Assembly (NCBI RefSeq): GCF_900142625.1
Contig: NZ_FRBN01000015.1
Location: forward strand, 1 to 64,000
Source: Roseovarius marisflavi
Lineage (GTDB): Bacteria; Pseudomonadota; Alphaproteobacteria; Rhodobacterales; Rhodobacteraceae
DNA length: 64,000 nt
Direction: 5' to 3'
A model generated the notes under the pieces. That model did not search any database and had not been told where the DNA came from. It saw only the letters and a list, made by a program, of their open reading frames with translations. The stretch's first letter is position 1; every line of letters starts with the position of its first letter. Positions 18,833-26,913 of this stretch are shown here, in pieces. A program made the translations under genes and the position numbers.

Positions 18833-19876
18833 ATGAGCAGGACCACCAAACCGATCAACCTCGCCCTGCAGGGCGGCGGCGCGCATGGCGCGTTCTCCTG
18901 GGGGGTTCTTGACCATATCCTTGAAGATGGCCGGTTGCAGATTACCGGTGTCTCCGGCACCTCGGCGGGGGCGATGAATGCCGTCGCCCTGGCCGATGGC
19001 TATACCCGCGACGGGCCCGACGGCGCGCGCGCCGCGCTTGAAAAATTCTGGCACTGCATGAGCAAAAGCGCCCAGCAAAGCCCGCTGCAACGCACACCGA
19101 TTGACCGCATGACCGGCAACTGGGGGCTGGAGAACAACCCGTTCTATCATTTCATGAATGCCCTCTCGGGCGTCGCCTCGCCCTATCAGCTCAACCCGAT
19201 GAACATCAATCCGCTGCGCGATCTGGTCGAAGAGAGTATTGATTTCGAGATGGTGCGCAACTGTACCGCCTTCAAGCTGTTCATCTCGGCCACCAATGTC
19301 GAGAGCGGCAAGGTCAAGGTGTTTCCGCGCAAGGATCTCACCGCCGATATGGTCATGGCCTCGGCCTGTTTGCCCAGCATCTATCAGGCGGTCGAGATTG
19401 ACGGCGTGCCCTACTGGGATGGCGGCTATATGGGCAATCCCTCGCTGTTCCCGCTCTACAAAGAGACTGGCACCGACGATATCGTGGTCATCCAGATCAA
19501 CCCGATCGAACGCAAGGGCGCGCCGCGCACGCCACAGGAAATCGACAATCGTCTGAATGAAATCAGCTTTAATTCCAGTCTTCTCAAGGAATTGCGCGCC
19601 ATCGACTTTGTTGACCGCCTGATCCGCGAAGGCAAGCTTACAACCGATCAATACCGCCCCGTGCGCGTGCACATCATGGAAAACGAGGCTGCGCTAAAGC
19701 CGATGGGGGCCTCATCAAAAATGAACGTGGAATGGGCCTTTCTGACCCGGCTGCGTGACATCGGGCGCGACACCGCCAAGGACTGGCTCAAGACCAACTT
19801 TGATGCGGTTGGCGACCGAAGCACCGTCGATCTGCGTGCCATGTTTCAGGGCATCGGCGCCGAGCATCAGGGATAA
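18833..19876 (+). CDS. Patatin-like phospholipase
   Basis: The 347-aa protein has the complete patatin Ser-Asp dyad: oxyanion motif LQGGGAHGAFSWGVL near residue 12, nucleophile motif GTSAG with Ser44, and DGG at about 196-198 (YWDGGYMGNP). Patatins are lipid acyl hydrolases. In related bacteria this subtype sits beside acetoacetate decarboxylase and 3-hydroxybutyrate dehydrogenase genes, so a link to polyhydroxybutyrate granules or ketone-body metabolism is plausible. Here the dehydrogenase is missing and the decarboxylase is truncated. An AGGA precedes the ATG. Confidence 0.9.
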   Translation: MSRTTKPINLALQGGGAHGAFSWGVLDHILEDGRLQITGVSGTSAGAMNAVALADGYTRDGPDGARAALEKFWHCMSKSAQQSPLQRTPIDRMTGNWGLENNPFYHFMNALSGVASPYQLNPMNINPLRDLVEESIDFEMVRNCTAFKLFISATNVESGKVKVFPRKDLTADMVMASACLPSIYQAVEIDGVPYWDGGYMGNPSLFPLYKETGTDDIVVIQINPIERKGAPRTPQEIDNRLNEISFNSSLLKELRAIDFVDRLIREGKLTTDQYRPVRVHIMENEAALKPMGASSKMNVEWAFLTRLRDIGRDTAKDWLKTNFDAVGDRSTVDLRAMFQGIGAEHQG

Positions 19877-19885
19877 GGGGCGCAA

Positions 19886-19908
19886 ACGCCCGCCTCATGA
19901 GCGGGCGT
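19886..19908. terminator. Convergent-gene hairpin between patatin and manC
   Basis: Eight-bp arms ACGCCCGC/GCGGGCGT with a 7-nt loop lie at the meeting point of the two genes; the manC stop codon is in the loop. It could serve both transcripts, although no long T-run follows. Confidence 0.4.
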
Positions 19909-21325
19909 AAACATCATCATAGCGGATGATATCATCCTCGCCGAGATAGGCGCCGGTCTGCACCTCGATCAGGACCATCGGCACTTTGCCGGGGTTTTCC
20001 ATCCGGTGCACTGCCCCAAGCGGGATATAGATCGACTGTCCTTCGGTGATCAGGCGCACATCGTCATCCACCGTCACCTTTGCGGTGCCTTCAACCACGA
20101 TCCAGTGTTCAGAGCGATGGTGATGGCTTTGCAGGCTCAGGCTGGCCTTTGGGTTGACCAGAATGCGCTTGACCTGAAACCGGCCACGGATCGTCAGGGT
20201 CTCGAACCAGCCCCAGGGGCGGTGATCCTTGGGAAGAACCTCGGCTTGGGTCGCGCCCTTGTGCTTGAGGGCGGTGACGACTTTTTTCACGTCCTGCGCG
20301 CGATCCTTATGGGCCACAAGCACCGCATCCGGCATGGCAATGGCGATGATATTCTCAAGGCCAAGCCCGACGATTTCCTGCGACGAGCTTTCAGAGCGCA
20401 ACAGAACATCGCGACACTCGATTGCCGTCGCATTGCCCGAGGTCACAACGCCGTTCTCATCCGGGCCCTGCTCTTCCCAGACCGCATCCCAACCGCCAAG
20501 GTCCGACCAACCCGCCGAGAACGGCACCGCGACAAGATTGTCGGCCCGCTCCATCACCGCATAGTCGATGGAAATATCTTCGCATTCGCCCCAGGCCAAA
20601 GGATCAAGCCGCCAGAAGCCAAGATCGGCCTTGCCGTCTTCAACCGCCCGCGTGACCGGATCAAGCAGGCCCGGCGCATGCGTCTCAAAGGCCGCAATCA
20701 TGTCTTTTGCCCGGAACAGGAAAATCCCCGCATTCCAAAGGTAATTGCCGGCCTCAAGCATGCTGCGCGCGGTGTCGCCATCCGGCTTTTCGACAAAACG
20801 GCTTAAGGAGACGGGATCGTCTTGCGCAACTGCGCTCAGCTCAAGATAGCCATAGCCCGTGGCCGGGCGATTGGGGGTGATGCCAAAGGTGACAATCTTG
20901 CCCTCTTCGATCACCGCCACGCCCTTGGCGACCGCCGCGTGAAAGGCCTCTGTGTCGGGAATGACGTGATCGGACGGCGCAATCAGCAAAACCGCCTCGG
21001 GGTCGGTCTTGCGGGCGAAAATGCTGGCGGCAAGCACGGCCGGGGCGGTATTGCGCCCCTCGGGTTCGATCAGGATCGGACCGGGATCAATGCCGACCGA
21101 TTGAAGCTGTTCGCCGACGATGAACCGGAAATCCGATGTGGTCAGCGTCATATGCGGCGTAAACCTCAGGGTCGGCGATGTCGACAACCGCTTGGCGCTT
21201 TGCTGAAACAGGGTTTCGGTGCCAATCAGGTTCGAGAACTGCTTGGGATAGGATTTTCTCGACAGCGGCCAAAGCCGCGTGCCGCTGCCCCCTGCAAGAA
21301 GAACCGGAACAATTGGTGTCATCAT
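19895..21325 (-). CDS. manC: Mannose-1-phosphate guanylyltransferase / mannose-6-phosphate isomerase
   Basis: This bifunctional type II enzyme makes GDP-mannose. The 476-aa protein has the nucleotidyltransferase motif [21 protein letters not shown] at the start. The central FVEKPD is the sugar-phosphate site. A C-terminal cupin isomerase part includes RPWGWFETL and the metal-binding HHHRSEHW. Its ATG overlaps the fcl stop by 4 bp. It supplies GDP-mannose to the upstream gmd and fcl products. Confidence 0.95.
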   Translation of the reverse strand: MMTPIVPVLLAGGSGTRLWPLSRKSYPKQFSNLIGTETLFQQSAKRLSTSPTLRFTPHMTLTTSDFRFIVGEQLQSVGIDPGPILIEPEGRNTAPAVLAASIFARKTDPEAVLLIAPSDHVIPDTEAFHAAVAKGVAVIEEGKIVTFGITPNRPATGYGYLELSAVAQDDPVSLSRFVEKPDGDTARSMLEAGNYLWNAGIFLFRAKDMIAAFETHAPGLLDPVTRAVEDGKADLGFWRLDPLAWGECEDISIDYAVMERADNLVAVPFSAGWSDLGGWDAVWEEQGPDENGVVTSGNATAIECRDVLLRSESSSQEIVGLGLENIIAIAMPDAVLVAHKDRAQDVKKVVTALKHKGATQAEVLPKDHRPWGWFETLTIRGRFQVKRILVNPKASLSLQSHHHRSEHWIVVEGTAKVTVDDDVRLITEGQSIYIPLGAVHRMENPGKVPMVLIEVQTGAYLGEDDIIRYDDVYARS

Positions 21326-22284
21326 ACCATCCTGTTTTCGTGGGAAGGGTCCGTGAACCAGGCATAGGATCGCTCAAGCCCCTCGCGCAGGCCAACCTTA
21401 TAGGTCCAGCCCATCGCCGCAAGCCGTGACACATCCATAAGCTTGCGCGGCGTGCCATCGGGCTTGCTTGCGTCAAAGGCAAGTGTGCCGGTAAAGCCGA
21501 CCACCTCGCTTATGGTTTCGGCAAGCTCGCGGATCGTGACATCGGTTCCGGTGCCGACGTTGATATGGCTCAGCATCGGATCGCTATTGGCGCGGTACGT
21601 GGCCGGGTCAAGGTTGGCGACAAACAGGCTCGCCTCGGCCATATCCTCGACATAGAGGAATTCGCGCATCGGCGTGCCGCTTCCCCAGACGACGACTTCG
21701 CTGTCGCCGCGCTGTTTGGCCTCGTGAAAGCGGCGCAAAAGCGCGGGCACGACATGGCTGTTTTCGGGGTGAAAATTATCGCCAGGCCCATAAAGGTTGG
21801 TCGGCATGACCGAGCGGTAATCGGTGCCATATTGCCGGTTATAGCTTTCACAGAGCTTGATGCCGGCGATCTTGGCAATGGCGTAGGGCTCGTTTGTCGG
21901 CTCAAGCACGCCGGTCAGCAGGGCATCTTCGCGCATCGGCTGGGGCGCGCGTTTCGGGTAGATACAGGACGAGCCCAGAAACAAAAGCCTCTCCACCCCG
22001 GCGCGAAAGGCCTGATGGATGACATTCGCCTCAATCATCAGGTTTTCGTAAATGAACTCGGCCGGATAGGTGTTGTTGGCATGAATGCCTCCGACCTTGG
22101 CTGCCGCAAGGATGACCTCATCGGGCTTTTGCGCCTGCATGAAGTCGGCAACGGCGGCCTGATTGCTCAGGTCCAGCTGGTCATGGGTCCGGGTCACGAT
22201 CTCGGCCTCGGGGCGCGTGGCCTCGAGCTGGCGCAGGATGGCGCCACCGACCATGCCCCGATGCCCTGCAACATAGATCTTCAT
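21322..22284 (-). CDS. fcl: GDP-L-fucose synthase
   Basis: Fcl epimerises and reduces GDP-4-keto-6-deoxy-mannose to GDP-L-fucose with NADPH. The product (about 320 aa) is a short-chain dehydrogenase with [15 protein letters not shown] at the N-terminus, the segment [13 protein letters not shown] and the catalytic YAIAK. ATG 22284 follows GAGG closely. In-frame GTG 22287 and TTG 22293 (overlapping the gmd stop) are alternatives. Transcription order is gmd, fcl, manC. Confidence 0.95.
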   Translation of the reverse strand: MKIYVAGHRGMVGGAILRQLEATRPEAEIVTRTHDQLDLSNQAAVADFMQAQKPDEVILAAAKVGGIHANNTYPAEFIYENLMIEANVIHQAFRAGVERLLFLGSSCIYPKRAPQPMREDALLTGVLEPTNEPYAIAKIAGIKLCESYNRQYGTDYRSVMPTNLYGPGDNFHPENSHVVPALLRRFHEAKQRGDSEVVVWGSGTPMREFLYVEDMAEASLFVANLDPATYRANSDPMLSHINVGTGTDVTIRELAETISEVVGFTGTLAFDASKPDGTPRKLMDVSRLAAMGWTYKVGLREGLERSYAWFTDPSHENRMV

Positions 22285-22289
22285 CACCC

Positions 22290-23408
22290 TCAACCTTCGG
22301 TCGAAACAGGCAGGTCCAGCCCGTGTTCCTTGAGCAGGCGATAGCGGCGCGCGGCCTTGAGGTCATCGGCGACCATCTCGGCACACATCTCCTGCGCGGT
22401 GATTTCGGGCGTCCAGCCAAGCTTGGCCTTGGCCTTGCTCGGATCGCCAAGCAGGGTTTCCACCTCGGCGGGGCGGAAATAGCGCGGATCAATCCGCAGG
22501 ATCACCTGGCCGGGCTTGATCTCGGGCGCGTCATCGCCGGTCACGGTATCGACGATGCCGACCTCATTCACGCCAGTCCCCTCAAAGCGCAGGGTGATGC
22601 CCAGTTCACGCGCCGACCAGATGATGAATTCGCGCACCGAGTATTGCTTGCCGGTGGCGATCACGAAATCATCCGGCTCGTCCTGTTGCAGCATCATCCA
22701 CTGCATGCGGACATAATCCTTGGAGTGGCCCCAGTCGCGCAACGCGTCGATATTGCCCATGTAAAGACAGTCCTCGATGCCCTGCACAATATTGGTAAGG
22801 CCACGGGTGATCTTGCGGGTCACAAAGGTCTCGCCCCGGCGCGGGCTTTCATGGTTGAACAGAATGCCGTTGCAGGCATACATGCCATAGGCCTCACGGT
22901 AATTGACCGTGATCCAATAGGAATAAAGCTTGGCCACCGCATAGGGCGAGCGCGGGTGAAACGGGGTTGTCTCGGTCTGCGGGGTCTCTTGCACCAGGCC
23001 GTAAAGCTCTGATGTCGAGGCCTGATAAAAGCGCGTCGTCTTGTCCAGGCCAAGAAAGCGCACCGCCTCCAAAAGACGCAGAGCGCCGATCGCATCGACA
23101 TCGGCGGTATATTCCGGCGCCTCAAAACTCACGGCGACATGGCTTTGCGCACCGAGATTGTAAATTTCATCGGGGCGCACTTCCTGAATGATCCGCGTCA
23201 GGTTCGAGGTATCCGACAGATCGCCATAATGCAGGTGAAGCTTGGGGTTACGCTCGTGCGGATCTTCATAGATGTGATCAATACGCTGGGTGTTGAACAG
23301 CGACGCCCGCCGCTTGATACCGTGAACCTCATAGCCTTTTTCCAACAGGAATTCAGCGAGATACGATCCGTCCTGACCAGTAATGCCTGTGATCAGTGCC
23401 TTCTTCAT
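22290..23408 (-). CDS. gmd: GDP-mannose 4,6-dehydratase
   Basis: Gmd converts GDP-mannose to GDP-4-keto-6-deoxy-D-mannose. The 372-aa protein has the NADP-binding [23 protein letters not shown], the active-site region STSELYG, and [10 protein letters not shown] with the YxxxK pair. It is the first gene of the GDP-fucose operon. No glycosyltransferase or export gene is in the window, so the destination of the fucose (capsule, LPS or exopolysaccharide) is not shown here. Confidence 0.96.
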   Translation of the reverse strand: MKKALITGITGQDGSYLAEFLLEKGYEVHGIKRRASLFNTQRIDHIYEDPHERNPKLHLHYGDLSDTSNLTRIIQEVRPDEIYNLGAQSHVAVSFEAPEYTADVDAIGALRLLEAVRFLGLDKTTRFYQASTSELYGLVQETPQTETTPFHPRSPYAVAKLYSYWITVNYREAYGMYACNGILFNHESPRRGETFVTRKITRGLTNIVQGIEDCLYMGNIDALRDWGHSKDYVRMQWMMLQQDEPDDFVIATGKQYSVREFIIWSARELGITLRFEGTGVNEVGIVDTVTGDDAPEIKPGQVILRIDPRYFRPAEVETLLGDPSKAKAKLGWTPEITAQEMCAEMVADDLKAARRYRLLKEHGLDLPVSTEG

Positions 23409-23760
23409 GCGGCGCTCCTCAATTTACATGCGGATTATTTTTGTCTTTCTACCAAGGCGGCCCGCAATACACACCTGTTGTTTTTGAAACTCACAATGCG
23501 CGACATATCGGCCATTTCCGTCTCGTCCGCCCCTCAACCGGTCGCGTCAGGCCGCAGGGCCCGAGCGATGCAGAGTGCGTTGTCAGACCATGACCTGCCT
23601 CGCCCAAGGTTTCACAACCCGGATCTCACTTATGCGAGCTTTCTTTCGAAAGCCAAGGGGCTTTTGCCGTCCAATGCTGATGAGCATCGCCCTGGTGCCT
23701 GTGGCCATGCATCATTCCCCCAGAGCGTTGGATCAAGGGATCCGTCGGAAAAGAGCTGGC
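23409..23760. other. 352-bp intergenic region upstream of gmd
   Basis: No gene is supported here. The first 100 bp or so upstream of gmd are relatively AT-rich and probably hold its promoter. A small hairpin GCTTTC-TTTC-GAAAGC lies near 23639-23655. Longer plus-strand frames crossing this region continue antisense into the kinase gene and are shadows. Confidence 0.45.
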
Positions 23761-25104
23761 TCAGCTGTCCTCCTGCGCCAAAGGCACCTGAAAGCGCGCT
23801 TCAAACCCATCCGGCCGCCCCGTCGCCGGGGAGTGCAGGCTGAATCTTGCCTGCGCGCCGTCGGCGATGGCCTGAACGATCGACAGGCCAAGGCCGCTTC
23901 CGTCCGCCGATGTGTTCTGGCCGCGCTCAAAGCGCGCGGTCAGGCGGGTCAGGGTTTCCGGCGCCAGTGCCGGGCCATCGTTGCGCACGCTAAACAGGCC
24001 CTCACGGGTCAATCTGACCCGCACCGGGGCCTCGCCCGTGCCGTGGCGCAGGGCGTTTTCGACAAGGTTGCGCACCATGATGGCAAAGGCATCCGGGTCG
24101 AAATCAGAGAGCACCGGGCTGTCGGGCATCTCGGCCACGATCCGGTCGGCTCCGGCGGTCCGTTCAAAAGCGGACAGCGCCAGGCACAGCACCGGGCGCA
24201 AGTCAGAGGCAGTCTCGCGGCGCAGACGCCCGCCCTCGGCGCGCGCCAATTGCATCAGCTTTTCCGACAGCCGGTTGAGCCGCTTGAGCGCGGTTTCGAT
24301 CTCGCCCGCCCTTGCCCCTGCGGTCGCGTCCTTGGTTTCGGCCATCAGCCTCTGGGTCTGGGCCAGGGCGGCGGCAACGGGGGTGCGCAATTCATGCGCG
24401 GCATTGGCGGTAAAGCTGCGCTCGGCCTCAAGCGTGCGGCGCAGGCGGTCCAGAAGCTGGTTCACCGCATCCGACACCGGCAGAAATTCATCCGGCAGGC
24501 TATCGGCGCCCACAGGCGACAGATCGCGCGCGCCGCGACTTGACAGGGTGCCGCTAAAGTCGCGCACCGGCGCAAGGCTGCGCCGCACGATCAGCAAAAG
24601 ACCGATCAGGCTCAGCGGGATCACCACGAAGAGCGGCAGGGCAAGCGTCATCAGGGATTCGCGCGCCACCTCGGCGCGGTGGGCAAGCGGCTCGGCAATG
24701 GCGATGGTGATCGTGCCGCGCAAAGCCGCGTCAAAATAGAGCCGATGCGTCGCCGTCTGGGAAAATCCCACATCTTCATAGGGCGGAAAAACCGCAATAT
24801 CGGCAGAGTGCGAGCGCAGCAGGACGCGGCCCAGATCATCGCGCACGATATAGGTGAAATATTCTTCATGCTGGCGCAGGCTTGCGATGCGTTGGCTCAC
24901 GCCCTCTTCGTCGCGATCAAGGATATCAAGCACCGCCAGCGGCAGAATGCGCTGTGCGGTTTCCTCTAGGGCGGAATCAAACACCTCGTTCATCTCGCTG
25001 CGCAGCAGGGTCGCGGTAGCGAAAGCCGTGGCAAGCCACAAGACCGCAAGTCCAAGCCCAAGCCCAAGCGCCAGCCTACCTTGCAGAGATCCCGGAAGCC
25101 TCAC
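23761..25104 (-). CDS. Two-component sensor histidine kinase (QseC/TctE-like)
   Basis: The 447-aa protein has TM1 near residues 11-33, a periplasmic part of about 115 residues, TM2 near 152-174, and a HAMP-like linker. The H-box AAHELRTPVAAALAQ carries His237, and the ATPase G-boxes follow, including GLGLSIVQAIADG. Its ATG overlaps the response-regulator stop by 4 bp. The pair is divergent from a PepSY/DUF2271/flavoreductase/ApbE cluster and probably senses a periplasmic cue such as metal or redox state. The ligand is not visible from sequence. Confidence 0.92.
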   Translation of the reverse strand: MRLPGSLQGRLALGLGLGLAVLWLATAFATATLLRSEMNEVFDSALEETAQRILPLAVLDILDRDEEGVSQRIASLRQHEEYFTYIVRDDLGRVLLRSHSADIAVFPPYEDVGFSQTATHRLYFDAALRGTITIAIAEPLAHRAEVARESLMTLALPLFVVIPLSLIGLLLIVRRSLAPVRDFSGTLSSRGARDLSPVGADSLPDEFLPVSDAVNQLLDRLRRTLEAERSFTANAAHELRTPVAAALAQTQRLMAETKDATAGARAGEIETALKRLNRLSEKLMQLARAEGGRLRRETASDLRPVLCLALSAFERTAGADRIVAEMPDSPVLSDFDPDAFAIMVRNLVENALRHGTGEAPVRVRLTREGLFSVRNDGPALAPETLTRLTARFERGQNTSADGSGLGLSIVQAIADGAQARFSLHSPATGRPDGFEARFQVPLAQEDS

Positions 25105-25760
25105 GCCGCGCCCAGCCGATAGCCAAGCCCACGCACCGTTTCGATGCGCTCGCGACCCAGCTTTTTGCGCAAGCGGCTGACGTGAACCTCGATCGCGTTG
25201 CTTTCGATCTCTGTGTCAAAGGAATAAAGCCGCTCTTCGAGCTGCGCCTTTGACAAAAGCTGATTGGGGCGCTGAACGAGGGCCTCGAACAGCACCCATT
25301 CGCGCGCGGTCAGGGACACCGGCTTGCCTGCGCGGCGCACCGATCTGGCGGCAAGGTCGATTTCAAGGTCGCCCAAGGTGACCAAGGGGTTGGGATTGCC
25401 GGAATAGCGCCGCGCCACCGCCCCGACCCGCGCCGAAAGCTCCGAGAGATCAAAGGGTTTGACCATGTAATCATCGGCGCCCGCGTTCAGCCCCTCGATC
25501 CGGTCGCTGATCTGATCAAGCGCTGTCAGGATGATCACCGGGGTCACATCGCCGCGCCCGCGCAGCGCGCGCAAAAACGGCTGGCCACGCCCATCGGGCA
25601 GCATCATGTCGAGCAGGATAAGGTCATAGTCGGCCACATCAAGATATTCGCCCGCCTCATCAAGCCGTTTGGCCCAATCGGTGGAATGGCCATCGGCCAT
25701 GATCTGATCGCGCACCGCCGCCCCCAAAACAGTATCATCCTCAACCAGCAGCACCCGCAT
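25101..25760 (-). CDS. OmpR-family response regulator
   Basis: The 219-aa protein has a receiver with the acidic pocket EDD (7-9), phospho-acceptor Asp51 (LILLDMMLPDG) and the switch lysine in MVKPF. A winged-helix DNA-binding domain at about 125-219 ends in ERIETVRGLGYRLG. ATG 25760 gives MRVLLVEDD. OmpR-type regulators bind head-to-tail half-sites spaced about one helical turn. Such pairs lie just upstream, at 25808-25860, and again at 26323-26375. That points to control of the PepSY-ApbE genes and possibly of itself. Confidence 0.93.
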   Translation of the reverse strand: MRVLLVEDDTVLGAAVRDQIMADGHSTDWAKRLDEAGEYLDVADYDLILLDMMLPDGRGQPFLRALRGRGDVTPVIILTALDQISDRIEGLNAGADDYMVKPFDLSELSARVGAVARRYSGNPNPLVTLGDLEIDLAARSVRRAGKPVSLTAREWVLFEALVQRPNQLLSKAQLEERLYSFDTEIESNAIEVHVSRLRKKLGRERIETVRGLGYRLGAA

Positions 25761-25803
25761 TTTCTTATCCGCTCCGTTCCGTTTGTCGGGCTCTCTATCA
25801 CGC

Positions 25804-25860
25804 GCGAACCTGACGCGGACCTGACACAGAAAAATGCCATGCTTCAGGTTCAAGTCAGCA
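25804..25860 (+). promoter_or_regulatory. Four-box CTGA-type array upstream of the PepSY gene
   Basis: Heptamers ACCTGAC at 25808 and 25819 are 11 bp apart. An oppositely oriented pair, TTCAGGT and GTCAGCA, is at 25843 and 25854, also 11 bp apart. Offsets are therefore 0, 11, 35 and 46. The array ends 47 bp before the PepSY TTG start. An identical layout sits upstream of the DUF2271 gene. It lies in the divergent region next to the response-regulator gene, its likely binder. Confidence 0.65.
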
Positions 25861-25907
25861 TAGCGCGCAATAAGACCCCATCACCAGCAATCTCAGGAGA
25901 TGGGAAA

Positions 25908-26306
25908 TTGAAAAAATATCTGATCGCAACGACATTCCTTGCCGGAATCGCCGCCGCAGGGGTTGCTCTGGCCGATGACGACGACTGCAACGTGGCGATG
26001 TCCAACTGGCAGCCGCGCGAGGCGGTCAAGGCGATGGCCGAGGCCCAGGGCTGGAGCGTGCGCCGCATCAAGACCGATGACGGTTGTTACGAGATCGACG
26101 GTCGCGATGCCCAGGGCCGCGAAATCGAGGTCAAGGTTGATCCCGGCACACTCGCCATCGTCGAGATAGAATATGAAGACGACGATGATGATGATGATGA
26201 CGACGATTACGGCAAGTCGCGCAAGAACGCCGCCCCTGCGGGCAGCGTCGCCCCGCCGGACAACGGCCTGTTCACACCGGGAAGCAAGCCGGTGGTCAAA
26301 CAGTAA
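25908..26306 (+). CDS. Secreted PepSY-domain protein with Asp-rich tail (TTG start)
   Basis: The 132-aa product starts at TTG 25908, six nt after AGGAGATG. This gives LKKYLIATTFLAGIAAAGVALA, a clean signal peptide. The body is one PepSY domain (NWQPREAVKAMAEAQGW then RRIKTDDGCYEIDGRDAQGREIEVKVDPGTLAIVEIEYE). A run of ten aspartates follows, which could bind divalent metal, and then a basic tail. It is the first gene rightward from the two-component pair. An upstream ATG in the same frame lies antisense in the regulator gene and is unlikely. Confidence 0.85.
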   Translation: MKKYLIATTFLAGIAAAGVALADDDDCNVAMSNWQPREAVKAMAEAQGWSVRRIKTDDGCYEIDGRDAQGREIEVKVDPGTLAIVEIEYEDDDDDDDDDDYGKSRKNAAPAGSVAPPDNGLFTPGSKPVVKQ

Positions 26307-26318
26307 TCCGCGCATCCC

Positions 26319-26375
26319 GCGAACCTGACGGCTGGCTGACGGGTTTTCTTTCAAACCGTCAGCCGCGCTTCAGCC
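26319..26375 (+). promoter_or_regulatory. Four-box CTGA-type array upstream of the DUF2271 gene
   Basis: ACCTGAC at 26323 and GGCTGAC at 26334, then inverted GTCAGCC at 26358 and TTCAGCC at 26369, give offsets 0, 11, 35 and 46, the same as at the PepSY promoter. The 12-mer GCGAACCTGACG is identical in both arrays. The distance to the start codon is 48 bp, against 47 bp at the other promoter. The inner boxes also form a hairpin (GGCTGACGG...CCGTCAGCC), which could act as a weak terminator for the PepSY gene. Confidence 0.65.
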
Positions 26376-26423
26376 CGGCCCGTCACACAGGGGCCAATCA
26401 AAAGACACCCAGGAGATGACACC

Positions 26424-26888
26424 ATGAAAACCCTGCTCGCCATGCTTGCCCTGACCACGGCGCTTTCTGCCCCGGCACTGGCCGCGCCGGTCACCTTGAC
26501 CACCAACCTTTCAAACTATGGCGGCGATGGCGCCTATCTTGCGCTTTATGTCACCGACGCCAAGGGCGCCTATAAAGGCAGCCTCTGGATGGCCGGAGGC
26601 AAGGCGAAATATTACAAGCACCTGAGCGACTGGCACCGCGCCACCGGCGGCAATACCGCCGAGATCAGCGGCATCACCGGCGCCAGCGTCGGCGCGGGCC
26701 GTCAGCTCAAGATCACGCTCGATCTGTCGGATGCGCTGTTTGATGCGGGCTATGAGCTTCATATCGACGCCGCCGTCGAAGACTTTCGCGACAGCCCCTC
26801 CGAGGTGGTCGTTCCGCTGACACGTGCCGGAGCCAACAAACCCGTCGCAGGACGCCACTATATCCGTGATTTCACCTACGGCATGTAA
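26424..26888 (+). CDS. DUF2271 protein, predicted periplasmic flavinylated electron carrier
   Basis: The 154-aa product has a signal peptide (cleavage near residue 20, ALAA) and the DUF2271 body (VTLTTNLSNYGGDGAYLALYVTD, KYYKHLSDWHRATGG). At residues 82-88 it reads SGITGAS. This aligns residue for residue with the DGISGAT-type acceptor site where ApbE attaches FMN through phosphoester to Thr or Ser, so Ser88 is the candidate. An apbE gene lies two genes downstream, which supports the idea. The natural electron acceptor is unknown. RBS AGGAG precedes ATG 26424. Confidence 0.85.
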   Translation: MKTLLAMLALTTALSAPALAAPVTLTTNLSNYGGDGAYLALYVTDAKGAYKGSLWMAGGKAKYYKHLSDWHRATGGNTAEISGITGASVGAGRQLKITLDLSDALFDAGYELHIDAAVEDFRDSPSEVVVPLTRAGANKPVAGRHYIRDFTYGM

Positions 26889-26913
26889 GCCAAGTAGGCG
26901 AAAGGGCCCTGCC

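Noticed and set aside
26200..26215. Asp-run codons as a microsatellite or slippage site
   Set aside because: The run mixes GAC and GAT codons, so it is not a pure repeat and gives little chance of slippage.
26334..26364. Intrinsic terminator after the PepSY gene
   Set aside because: The stem GGCTGACGG/CCGTCAGCC is real but no T-run follows, and its arms coincide with two of the four boxes shared with the other promoter. I treat it mainly as regulatory DNA.
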